From: Fimenecus sp964557975
Lineage (GTDB): Bacteria; Bacillota; Clostridia; Oscillospirales; Acutalibacteraceae
Reading direction: 5' to 3'
NCBI GenBank assembly: GCA_964557975.1
Contig: CAZLCG010000025.1
Coordinates: 1-26,037 of the forward strand
DNA: 26,037 bases
The notes below the pieces were generated by a model. It did no database searches. It was not told the origin of the DNA and saw only the letters and a list, made by a program, of their open reading frames with translations. A program made the position numbers and the translations under genes. Positions 1-6,158 of the stretch are shown in pieces. Position 1 is the stretch's first letter, and each line of letters opens with the position of its first letter.

Positions 1-48
1 CAGGAACTTTGAGCGTTTCAGAAAAAGAATTTTATTTATGTTTGCTGC

Positions 49-198
49 TTAAGGCACGAAGCAGTTTAAAACGAGGAGATTTTCGTTAAAGCAAGGCATA
101 AAATCGAAGCCATACTGTCGTATGGTGAGATTTTTAACGATACTTTGGCGGAAAGATACCGTTTTAAACCATATCGGGTTTAACTCCCCTCGCCTTAA
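49..198. repeat. Nested palindromic element, no convincing gene
   Basis: Three or four inverted repeats are nested about one centre: 49-55 with 192-198 (7 bp), GTTTAAAACG at 64-73 with its complement at 160-169 (10 bp), TCGTTAAA at 83-90 with 133-140 (8 bp), and CCATAC at 110-115 with 120-125. The whole could fold as a long interrupted hairpin of about 150 nt. A 63-codon minus-strand reading frame overlaps it, but it has no clear ribosome site and resembles no family I know. It could be a miniature mobile or palindromic repeat, or a structured RNA; the sequence alone does not decide. Confidence 0.5.
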
Positions 199-200
199 AC

Positions 201-244
201 AAAAAAATATATGCATCAAGTCAAGCTTGCCCTGATGCATATAT
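201..244 (-). terminator. Hairpin terminator, minus strand
   Basis: A perfect 12-bp stem (ATATATGCATCA at 207-218, complement at 233-244) with a 14-nt loop is followed on the minus strand by a run of T (plus-strand A at 201-206). This is the layout of an intrinsic terminator for leftward transcription. It is the second such structure beyond the ridA stop. Confidence 0.6.
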
Positions 245-290
245 AAAGCTCGTCTTTATTTGGTTACCCCAACATTTGACATTGAACCTA

Positions 291-330
291 AAAAATCCGA
301 GATTCACTGAATTGTGAATCTCGGATTTTT
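291..330 (-). terminator. Intrinsic terminator of ilvA-ridA
   Basis: A perfect 17-bp stem (291-307 with 314-330) with a 6-nt loop has A/T tracts on both flanks. It lies 35 bases beyond the ridA stop and would terminate that operon. The symmetric tracts mean it could also stop rightward transcription. Confidence 0.8.
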
Positions 331-364
331 AAACATCTGATTATTCCCTGCCGTTCAGGTTATA

Positions 365-757
365 TCAATAAGAATAATCGCTGCCTGAAACCGCGATAAC
401 CTCAACCTCAACCTTAACGGCTTTCGGCAAATCCTTAACAGCAACGCAGGAGCGCGCGGGCTTGGAAGCGAAGTATCTGCCGTAAATCTCGTTGAACGCC
501 GCGAAATCGTTAATATCGCTTAAAAAACAGGTTGTCTTAACAACACTGTCAAGCGTTGTATTTGCCGCTTCGAGAATTGCCTTTATGTTTTCGCAAACCT
601 GAATGGTCTGACCCTCAATAGTGCTTTCCTCAACCTCGCCGCTTGCGGGGTTGATTGCAATCTGCCCCGAAGCAAAAATAAATCCGTTTACCTTTTTTGC
701 CTGAGAATAAGGGCCTATTGCCGCAGGGGCGTTTGATGTGTGAATTGTGTCAACCAT
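365..757 (-). CDS. ridA: RidA: reactive 2-iminobutanoate/2-iminopropanoate deaminase
   Basis: A 130-residue protein of the RidA/YjgF/YER057c/UK114 family at the family's usual length. RidA is a cytosolic homotrimer that hydrolyses the unstable enamine/imine products of PLP dehydratases to 2-ketoacids and ammonia, protecting other PLP enzymes. The N-terminal NAPAAIGPYSQA (residues 9-20) and the KPARSCVAV segment with Arg102 are visible; Arg102 matches the substrate-carboxylate arginine of characterised members, and Glu117 the conserved acidic residue. An AAGGAGGA site overlaps the end of ilvA, only 13 bases upstream, so the two genes are co-transcribed. That pairing fits, because IlvA makes the RidA substrate from threonine. 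Archetypal RidA is strongly indicated. Confidence 0.95.
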   Translation of the reverse strand: MVDTIHTSNAPAAIGPYSQAKKVNGFIFASGQIAINPASGEVEESTIEGQTIQVCENIKAILEAANTTLDSVVKTTCFLSDINDFAAFNEIYGRYFASKPARSCVAVKDLPKAVKVEVEVIAVSGSDYSY

Positions 758-770
758 GTTTTTATCCTCC

Positions 771-1970
771 TTAATACGCTTTTATATTGTAGCCTTTGCC
801 GACAAGCGCGTCTTTAATCGCTTCTATGTGTTCAAAGTTCCTTGTTTCGAGAACAATTCTTAAATAACAGCCGTTAATGTCCGAACCTTCCGACGCTCTT
901 TCGTGGTGGATTGAAATTACATTACCGCCAAGCTCCGCTATAGTGTCCGCAACGCCCTTTAGCTGACCGGGCTTGTCGAGAAGCTCTATTGTAAGAGAAT
1001 ATGTTCTGCCTGACTTTAAAAGACCTCTCTTAATAACTCTTGAAAGGATTGTAACGTCAATGTTGCCGCCTGAAAGCAAACAGCAAACCTTTTTGCCCGT
1101 CAGGTCAACCTTGTCGAACATTACCGCCGCAACGGAAACCGCGCCCGCGCCCTCGGCTATGAGCTTCTGCTGCTCTATAAGAGCAAGAATTGCCGCCGCG
1201 ATTTCATCCTCGGATACGGTTACAATGCCGTCTACATATTTTCGGCACATATCGAACGTTACGTCGCCCGGCTCCTTAACGGCGATGCCGTCGGCGATTG
1301 TCGAAACCGAATCGAGTTTTTCGATTTTTCCGTCCTTAACCGAATTTGCCATACTCGGCGCGCCCGCCGCCTGAACGCCGTAAACCTTGCAGTTTGGGTT
1401 GAGCGACTTGATTGCGAAGGCAACTCCCGAAATAAGACCGCCGCCGCCCACGGGAATTATTACCGCGTCGACGTCGGGGAGCTGTTCCAATATTTCAAGA
1501 CCTATTGTACCCTGACCCGCTATAACATCCTCATCGTTAAACGGATGAATAAAGGTATAGCCCTTTTCCTCCTTTAACTCAAGCGCTTTGTTGTACGCGT
1601 CGTCATAAACGCCATCAACAAGGCAGATGTCCGCACCGTATTTTCTTGTAGCTTCAACCTTTGAGATCGGCGCGCCGTCGGGCAGGCAGATAAGCGATTT
1701 AATACCGTTTTTGGCGGCGGCAAGAGCTACGCCCTGAGCATGGTTGCCTGCGGAGCAGGCTATAACTCCCTTTTCTTTTTCCGCGTCTGAAAGCTGCGAA
1801 ATTTTATATGCCGCGCCCCTTACCTTGAACGAGCCTGTTACCTGCAAATTTTCGGTTTTAAGGTAAACGTCGCAGTCGGGGTTGATTTTCGGCGCTTTTA
1901 TCATATCGGTTTTTCTGATTAAATCTTTAAGCACGAATGAGGCGTGATAGACCTTGTCAAGACTGAGCAT
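771..1970 (-). CDS. ilvA: Threonine ammonia-lyase with C-terminal ACT domain
   Basis: A 399-residue fold-type II PLP enzyme that deaminates L-threonine (and serine) to 2-oxobutanoate and ammonia in the cytosol. The PLP lysine is in GSFKVRGA (Lys49), the SAGNHAQG substrate loop is at 73-80, the phosphate-binding tetraglycine loop VGGGGLISG is at about 174-182, and the SGGN motif is at 300-303. A single ACT domain occupies about 323-399. That size and single ACT domain match the short clostridial form, which some databases name ilvA and others tdcB; whether it serves isoleucine synthesis or threonine catabolism cannot be decided because no other ilv genes are near. The start is preceded by a modest purine-rich site (GAAAGAAGAG). 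It is followed by ridA and diverges from trpS. Confidence 0.93.
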   Translation of the reverse strand: MLSLDKVYHASFVLKDLIRKTDMIKAPKINPDCDVYLKTENLQVTGSFKVRGAAYKISQLSDAEKEKGVIACSAGNHAQGVALAAAKNGIKSLICLPDGAPISKVEATRKYGADICLVDGVYDDAYNKALELKEEKGYTFIHPFNDEDVIAGQGTIGLEILEQLPDVDAVIIPVGGGGLISGVAFAIKSLNPNCKVYGVQAAGAPSMANSVKDGKIEKLDSVSTIADGIAVKEPGDVTFDMCRKYVDGIVTVSEDEIAAAILALIEQQKLIAEGAGAVSVAAVMFDKVDLTGKKVCCLLSGGNIDVTILSRVIKRGLLKSGRTYSLTIELLDKPGQLKGVADTIAELGGNVISIHHERASEGSDINGCYLRIVLETRNFEHIEAIKDALVGKGYNIKAY

Positions 1971-2019
1971 TTCTTATCTCTTCTTTCGGAATTTGATATA
2001 TTTTAAATGATTTCAATAT

Positions 2020-2047
2020 ATTATATCATTTTAGCGTGAAAAAGCAA
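2020..2047 (-). promoter_or_regulatory. Sigma-A promoter of ilvA-ridA
   Basis: On the minus strand, a -35 TTGCTT (2042-2047), a 16-base spacer and a perfect -10 TATAAT (2020-2025) lie about 50 bases before the ilvA start. The leader is too short for a T-box or a large riboswitch. Confidence 0.65.
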
Positions 2048-2093
2048 TTATTAAAAATTCACAACTATACGCTCGGTATCGCTTATGTTTTTG

Positions 2094-2122
2094 TTGCCAA
2101 AATAGGATATTGTTGATATAAT
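2094..2122 (+). promoter_or_regulatory. Sigma-A promoter of trpS
   Basis: TTGCCA (2094-2099), a 17-base spacer and a perfect TATAAT (2117-2122). The predicted leader is only about 28 bases, so this tryptophanyl-tRNA synthetase gene has no T-box leader here. Confidence 0.8.
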
Positions 2123-2156
2123 AGCTTGTGAAAATCCTGAATGGGAGACAGAAAAT

Positions 2157-3161
2157 ATGGAAACACAGGAAAAAAGAAAAATCGTTTTAAGCGCAATTCA
2201 GCCGACAGGCACGCCCACTCTGGGCAACTACCTCGGCGCGCTCAAAAATTGGAAAACAATGTCGGAGGATTACGACTGCTTTTATGCGGTTGCGGATCTG
2301 CATTCCGTTACAGTCCGTCCCGAGCCTGCGGATTTAAGACGCAGAACGCTCGAAATGTACGCGCTGTTGATTGCAATCGGTTTAGACCCCGAAAAGAATG
2401 TCGTTTTTATTCAGAGCCATGTTCCCGCGCACGCTCAGTTGGCGTGGATTCTCGACTGCTGCACCCAGTTCGGCGAGGCGGCCCGCATGACTCAGTTTAA
2501 GGATAAGAGTGAAAAGCACCCCGACAACGTAAATGTCGGTCTGTTTGCATATCCCGTGCTGATGGCGGCGGATATTTTGCTTTATCAGGCGGACTATGTC
2601 CCCGTAGGCGACGACCAAAGACAGCATCTCGAAATCACAAGGGATATTGCCGAAAGATTCAACGGCATATACGGCGATACATTCAAAGTGCCCGAGCCGT
2701 TTATACGCAAGGCGGGCGCAAAAATAATGTCGCTTCAGGACCCCGCGCAGAAGATGTCAAAGTCCGACGCAAATCTGAAATCGTTTATTTCAATGCTCGA
2801 CGATGACAGCGTGATTATGAAAAAAATAAAATCCGCCGTTACAGACAGCGAAGCGCGCATATATTACGGCGAGGGTAAGGACGGCGTAAATAACCTTATG
2901 AATATTTATTCGTGCTGTACGGGCAAAACCTTTGACGGGATTGAAAAGGAGTTCGGCGGCATGGGCTACGGCGACTTCAAGACGGCAGTCGGCGAAGCGG
3001 TTATAGCGGAGCTAAAGCCCGTTAAGGATGAATACCGAAGGCTTATAAACGATAAGGCTTATCTTCTTGACTGCGCCGCCAAGGGCGCGGAGAAGGCAAG
3101 CCGATACGCGGAACGCACCCTTAAAAAAGCAATGAAAAGGGTCGGTCTTTTGCAGCTTTAA
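2157..3161 (+). CDS. trpS: Tryptophanyl-tRNA synthetase
   Basis: A 334-residue class I aminoacyl-tRNA synthetase, the normal length for bacterial TrpRS, which charges tRNA-Trp in the cytosol. The HIGH-type signature is PTGTPTLGNYLGAL (16-29). The FAYPVLMAADILLY region at about 130-143 and the GDDQRQHLE stretch (151-159) form the active-site floor typical of TrpRS. The second ATP signature KMSKS is intact at 199-203. GGGAG lies 9 bases before the ATG. It is monocistronic, with its own promoter and hairpins after the stop. It diverges from ilvA. Confidence 0.96.
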   Translation: METQEKRKIVLSAIQPTGTPTLGNYLGALKNWKTMSEDYDCFYAVADLHSVTVRPEPADLRRRTLEMYALLIAIGLDPEKNVVFIQSHVPAHAQLAWILDCCTQFGEAARMTQFKDKSEKHPDNVNVGLFAYPVLMAADILLYQADYVPVGDDQRQHLEITRDIAERFNGIYGDTFKVPEPFIRKAGAKIMSLQDPAQKMSKSDANLKSFISMLDDDSVIMKKIKSAVTDSEARIYYGEGKDGVNNLMNIYSCCTGKTFDGIEKEFGGMGYGDFKTAVGEAVIAELKPVKDEYRRLINDKAYLLDCAAKGAEKASRYAERTLKKAMKRVGLLQL

Positions 3162-3197
3162 GATTAAAGAAATGTATTAAAAAGCAGGGATAGTTGG

Positions 3198-3221
3198 CGC
3201 ATCTTTCTTATGGAAGATGCG
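3198..3221 (+). terminator. Weak hairpin after trpS
   Basis: An 8-bp stem (CGCATCTT at 3198-3205 with 3214-3221) is followed by CAGTTTTATT. The T-tract is broken, so termination may be partial. A canonical terminator occurs only at 3596-3633. Confidence 0.45.
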
Positions 3222-3223
3222 TC

Positions 3224-3322
3224 AGTTTTATTCGCCTTTCGGCGAGCGGTATTGTCTTGCGACAGCTTTATTGCTTTGCGGTTTTATTGTGCTTCGCACA
3301 GTTTAAGAGGGCGAATAAAACT
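3224..3322. repeat. Array of mini-hairpins framed by a 13-bp inverted repeat
   Basis: A perfect 13-bp inverted repeat (AGTTTTATTCGCC at 3224-3236, complement at 3310-3322) encloses a run of tiny stem-loops joined by TTTATT-like linkers: CGCC/GGCG at 3233-3244, TGTC/GACA at 3253-3264, an imperfect TGCTTTGCG, and TGTGC/GCACA at 3288-3300. The repeated unit is roughly linker plus hairpin, about 15-24 bases long. There is no open frame of note. It resembles REP/MITE-like palindromic repeats found between clostridial genes, but its family is not identified. Confidence 0.6.
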
Positions 3323-3540
3323 GAAGCCGCAAGGCTTCAATAAAACTTTTGATTTATCAAAATATCACTCTGTGCTTGGCACAGAATAATGAAAATGATT
3401 CCGTTCGTGGGGACAGCCCTTGCGGCTGTCCGGCATCTTTTCAGCAAATTCTAATTATGCGTAGGGCGCGGATTCCCGGACATGCCGTTATTAAAACTCC
3501 CTCAGTCTCGCTATGCTCTCCGGCTCTCTCAAAGAGGGAG
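3323..3540. repeat. Further palindromes and CTCCCTC...GAGGGAG repeat
   Basis: The hairpin run continues: GAAGCC/GGCTTC (3323-3338, GCAA loop), CTGTGC/GCACAG (3370-3384), and GGACAGCC/GGCTGTCC (3411-3431). CTCCCTC at 3497-3503 pairs with GAGGGAG at 3534-3540. The last part looks like the CTCCCTCAGTC-type dispersed repeats I associate with gut Firmicute genomes (recollection, not checked). A 70-codon frame crosses this stretch but is built out of the repeats, so I do not call it a gene. Confidence 0.5.
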
Positions 3541-3595
3541 CGAAAAGGCTACTGCTCATAAAGAGGTTAAAAATTCTATAAGTAATAGACGATTA

Positions 3596-3633
3596 ATCGA
3601 GGTATAGCGTAATTGCTATACTTCGATTTTTTA
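3596..3633 (+). terminator. Canonical intrinsic terminator with no adjacent gene
   Basis: A 13-bp stem (3596-3608 with 3615-3627, one G-T pair) with a 6-nt loop is followed by six T from 3628. No gene ends close by on the plus strand: trpS stops 434 bases upstream. Either the trpS transcript runs through the repeats to here, or a lost gene or an untranslated RNA ended here. Confidence 0.7.
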
Positions 3634-3892
3634 TATTTTGTTATAAAAAACATTTCACATTTCCGTTTTTTATAATGATATGGTTTATTTATATTTTTTT
3701 ATTTTTGATAATGTCTTTTAAATGCCATATTTTAGAATACCGTGTATAAATAAAGTATAAACCTTTTATAAAATTTGTCACATTTTTATATTTCTACTGT
3801 TGTATTATAAAGAAACACTTATTTATAGTTATTTATTTATTTGATAAATTTCTGCAATTTTGCCTTAATTTTCTACATTTGGGCAAAAGCTC
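3634..3892. other. AT-rich stretch, nothing recognised
   Basis: About 260 very AT-rich bases between the orphan terminator and the sigma-gene promoter. I see no open frame with a ribosome site and no strong inverted repeat. The composition change begins here and continues through the next five kilobases. Confidence 0.5.
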
Positions 3893-3921
3893 TTGACAAA
3901 ACAATTCATATTGTTTTAAAT
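3893..3921 (+). promoter_or_regulatory. Sigma-A-like promoter of the sigma-factor gene
   Basis: A perfect -35 TTGACA (3893-3898), a 17-base spacer and a -10-like TTAAAT (3916-3921, four of six consensus bases). The leader to the TTG start would be about 90 bases. It differs clearly from the two GTTCCTG/ACTATATA promoters further along the island. Confidence 0.5.
3898..3917. promoter_or_regulatory. Palindromic operator candidate within the sigma-gene promoter
   Basis: AAAACAAT (3898-3905), a 4-base centre and ATTGTTTT (3910-3917) form a perfect 8-bp inverted repeat that fills the -35/-10 spacer. A dimeric repressor bound here would block RNA polymerase. No candidate repressor is encoded in the island. 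Confidence 0.4.
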
Positions 3922-4018
3922 TAAATTAAATTAGAGATTTTTATCACAAAATTCACTTTCAAACAGATATAGTATTATAGATAAACTAATTAAGTAACTT
4001 TAAATAAGGAGAATATAT

Positions 4019-4597
4019 TTGAATAAAAATAATTTGAATGCCGATTCAATTTCTATTGATGAGAATAATATAAATAAAATTTTGGAAGATTGTGAATGCT
4101 ATCGTGAAAAATTAATACAGCACTGCCAATTGCATTTTGATTTGGAGTACGAAAGTACATGCGATTGTGTTCAGGATGCATATGTAGCTTTGTACGAAAA
4201 TCTTTTACATGGAATTGAAATAGTCAACTATAGAGCTTGGTTGTACCAAGTTACGATGAATTACAAAAACAAGTTAATCAAAGATAAGCTAAAGCGAAAT
4301 GAATATGATTTTGTTAATAACGAAGATAAAGATTTAGCATTAGAGAATAATCTTTACTATAACCCTGATTATGTAGACAATATGGTTAAGGATGAAACCA
4401 TAGAAAAAAGAGCAATTAAAATCATTTCATCACTTAATGAAGAAGAAAAAGCATTATACATTGATAGATATTGGAAACAAAAATCTTTTGTTGAAATTGG
4501 TAAGGAAATAGGATTAGATCCATCTACAATTGGAAAAAGAGATAAAAAACTTAAAAAGAAAATTTTAAAAATGATTAAAGATTATGAAAAAAGTTAA
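4019..4597 (+). CDS. ECF-like sigma-70 family RNA polymerase sigma factor
   Basis: A 192-residue protein with two sigma domains. Region 2 lies at about 26-92, with the 2.2-type CVQDAYVALYENL helix and the 2.3/2.4 segment NYRAWLYQVTMNYKNK. Region 4 is at about 132-186, with LNEEEKALYIDRYW followed by the helix-turn-helix KSFVEIGKEIGLDPSTIGKR. There is no region 1 or 3, as in ECF factors, though about 25 extra residues precede region 2 and an acidic linker separates the domains. Translation starts at TTG, six bases after AAGGAGA; there is no ATG alternative before region 2. It is followed after 7 bases by a distinctive promoter for the anti-sigma-like gene. Its likely role is to transcribe the two operons carrying that promoter. 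Its codon use is as AT-rich as its neighbours. Confidence 0.85.
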   Translation: MNKNNLNADSISIDENNINKILEDCECYREKLIQHCQLHFDLEYESTCDCVQDAYVALYENLLHGIEIVNYRAWLYQVTMNYKNKLIKDKLKRNEYDFVNNEDKDLALENNLYYNPDYVDNMVKDETIEKRAIKIISSLNEEEKALYIDRYWKQKSFVEIGKEIGLDPSTIGKRDKKLKKKILKMIKDYEKS

Positions 4598-4604
4598 ACT
4601 TTTT

Positions 4605-4636
4605 GTTCCTGTTTTTAAATTATTTAACACTATATA
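4605..4636 (+). promoter_or_regulatory. Non-consensus promoter 1, probably read by the island sigma factor
   Basis: GTTCCTGTTTTT at 4605-4616, an 11-base gap, then CACTATATA at 4628-4636. Both elements and the gap are identical in layout to 6008-6039. It sits 7 bases after the sigma stop and just before the GTG of the anti-sigma-like gene. Position, repetition and the absence of a TTGACA-like -35 suggest an ECF-type promoter. Confidence 0.65.
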
Positions 4637-4652
4637 GATAGGAAGATTTAAA

Positions 4653-5453
4653 GTGAATAATAAATTTAGTAAAAATGAATTGCTTGAAATGATTGATTCA
4701 AAATTAACTAAGTTAAAAGAAGAAGAAATTTTAGAACTTATTAATGAAGAATTAAAAAAAGACAACTCACAGGTTGACATGGATTACATTGATCTTTGCT
4801 ATGATTTGTTGGAAATTAAAAAAAGTGCTTTTTCTTCTAATGATAATAATTTGAATAGCACTAAACTCAAAATTAAAAAACCAATTAAGGCATTGCTTAT
4901 TGCTGCTACTTTCATTGTTGTTATTGTTTCTACATTTACTGTTTCAGCACAATTTAATTTGAACATACCACAAAAAATTGTCCAGTTAATTAATGGTAAT
5001 GCTGAAATTGAGCCAAATTTAGAAATAGCTAATACTAAAGCAGATAAATATACACTGCTTGATAGTGAATTAGCAGTAAAATTATCTAAACAAGGTATAT
5101 CGCCCGTTACTTTTCCAGAGGAGATGATAAAAGAAAAATGCACAATAACTAACATAGAAAATGTTACAATTGATGAAACAATTTCAGCCGATGAAAAAAT
5201 TGAATTTGAATATAATGGTCAGTATGGTTGTTTGTTAATCAATCAATTTATGCAAAATTTTGCATGGAGCGGTAAAAAAACAAATATGAATATTATTTCC
5301 GGTCAAATTATTCGATCTAACGGATTAGATATATTAGTTTTTGAGCATAAAAATTATTGTTCAATTATCTATAAGGATAGTAATACTGAATACAATATTT
5401 ATATTGAATGTGATATTGATACTGCTCTTCAGTTTGCAAAATCTATAAAATGA
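4653..5453 (+). CDS. Single-pass membrane protein, probable anti-sigma factor (DUF4367-like)
   Basis: A 266-residue protein with a charged cytoplasmic N-terminal part (1-78, no CxxC or HxxxCxxC zinc motif), one membrane helix at about 79-98, and an extracytoplasmic C-terminal domain of about 165 residues. The end, GLDILVFEHKN...FAKSIK, resembles the C-terminal DUF4367-type domain often found in clostridial anti-sigma proteins; that family name is a judgement by eye. Starting at GTG with AGGAAG upstream, it follows the sigma gene, the usual arrangement for a membrane anti-sigma partner. It has its own promoter of the type shared with the amidase gene, so its synthesis would rise with sigma activity and close a negative feedback loop. 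Alternatively it is only a sensor or an exported-domain protein. Confidence 0.65.
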   Translation: MNNKFSKNELLEMIDSKLTKLKEEEILELINEELKKDNSQVDMDYIDLCYDLLEIKKSAFSSNDNNLNSTKLKIKKPIKALLIAATFIVVIVSTFTVSAQFNLNIPQKIVQLINGNAEIEPNLEIANTKADKYTLLDSELAVKLSKQGISPVTFPEEMIKEKCTITNIENVTIDETISADEKIEFEYNGQYGCLLINQFMQNFAWSGKKTNMNIISGQIIRSNGLDILVFEHKNYCSIIYKDSNTEYNIYIECDIDTALQFAKSIK

Positions 5454-5464
5454 GGGGAAATAAA

Positions 5465-5950
5465 ATGAAAAAACATTTATCAATTATATTAGCACTTTTA
5501 GTGATTATATTATGTTTTGCACCTTGTACTGCATTAGCATCAAACAATGAAGATAATATAATTATTTCTGATGAAGAGTTTGATTTATTAGAACATGTTG
5601 AAGGAAGCTATATTGAAACAAGAACTACAGGGTTAATAGTAGATAAAAAACTAGTAATTGCTAAAAGTGGAAGCAATCTTGTAATAAGTGGATATACAAT
5701 TTGTACATCTTCAGTTGTAAAATGTGGATTTACTAAAGTAGTAATTCAAAGAAAAAAATCATCTGAAACTTCTTGGACAAACTACAAAATATATAATGAT
5801 TTGTTCTCTGATAGTAATACATACAATTTTAGTAAGTCTGTTGCTGTAACTAGTGGATATCAATATCGCGTAACTGCAACGCACTATGCAAAAAAATCAT
5901 TGTTGTCAACTCAAAAAATTGATGTAACAACAGGATATTTAACATTTTAA
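5465..5950 (+). CDS. Small exported beta-rich protein (DUF6147-like)
   Basis: A 161-residue secretory protein. I place the start at the ATG at 5465 because AGGGG (5453-5457) lies 7 bases before it; the in-frame ATG at 5450 overlaps the previous stop but has no ribosome site. Residues 1-25 form a signal peptide (MKKH, a hydrophobic core, then TALA before SNNED). The mature part has an acidic lead and then alternating beta-type sequence with many Ser, Thr and Tyr (ITYDLFSDSN-like and VTATHYAKKSLLSTQ segments). It resembles small clostridial secreted proteins filed as DUF6147, from memory. The function is unknown. It shares the transcript of the anti-sigma-like gene and is followed at once by a terminator. 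Confidence 0.7.
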   Translation: MKKHLSIILALLVIILCFAPCTALASNNEDNIIISDEEFDLLEHVEGSYIETRTTGLIVDKKLVIAKSGSNLVISGYTICTSSVVKCGFTKVVIQRKKSSETSWTNYKIYNDLFSDSNTYNFSKSVAVTSGYQYRVTATHYAKKSLLSTQKIDVTTGYLTF

Positions 5951-5962
5951 TAGTAATCTTTG

Positions 5963-5999
5963 AAAAGATGACAGAGAAATCTGCCATCTTTTATTTTTT
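5963..5999 (+). terminator. Intrinsic terminator after the first island operon
   Basis: A 12-bp stem with one mismatch (5963-5974 with 5981-5992) and a 6-nt loop, followed by A and six T. It separates the anti-sigma/exported-protein unit from the amidase operon. Confidence 0.8.
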
Positions 6000-6007
6000 G
6001 CAAAAAA

Positions 6008-6039
6008 GTTCCTGTTTTTCAAAATATCGACACTATATA
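6008..6039 (+). promoter_or_regulatory. Non-consensus promoter 2 of the amidase operon
   Basis: GTTCCTGTTTTT at 6008-6019, an 11-base gap, then CACTATATA at 6031-6039. It is base-for-base identical to the elements at 4605-4636, while the gap sequence differs. It starts 9 bases after the terminator T-run. Transcription from here gives a leader of about 110 bases before the amidase gene. Confidence 0.65.
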
Positions 6040-6158
6040 AATGAAAGGATGTTTTTTAATAAGGCATTATTAAATCTTAAATGAAAGAGGTGTTATCGAT
6101 GATTTAATATATTTTATTATGTAAAGAATGTTAAAATACAAGTAAAGGAGATAAAATT

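Noticed and set aside
2141..2500. Long overlapping frame inside trpS
   Set aside because: A shadow of trpS; it shares no family features and has no start site of its own.
3349..3561. A 70-codon plus-strand open frame
   Set aside because: It is made of palindromic repeats, lacks a ribosome site and has no recognisable composition of a protein.
3640..3900. Origin-like or CRISPR-like AT-rich repeats
   Set aside because: No DnaA-box series, no regularly spaced repeats and no spacer pattern.
3918..3933. Tandem TTAAA copies after the sigma-gene promoter as a slippage switch
   Set aside because: Only about three imperfect copies in an AT-rich leader.
6081..6107. An eight-codon frame (MKEVLSMI) and the nested ATG-ATT-TAA in the amidase leader, the latter after AGAGG
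   Set aside because: Too short to separate from chance in AT-rich DNA; kept only as a possible leader peptide.
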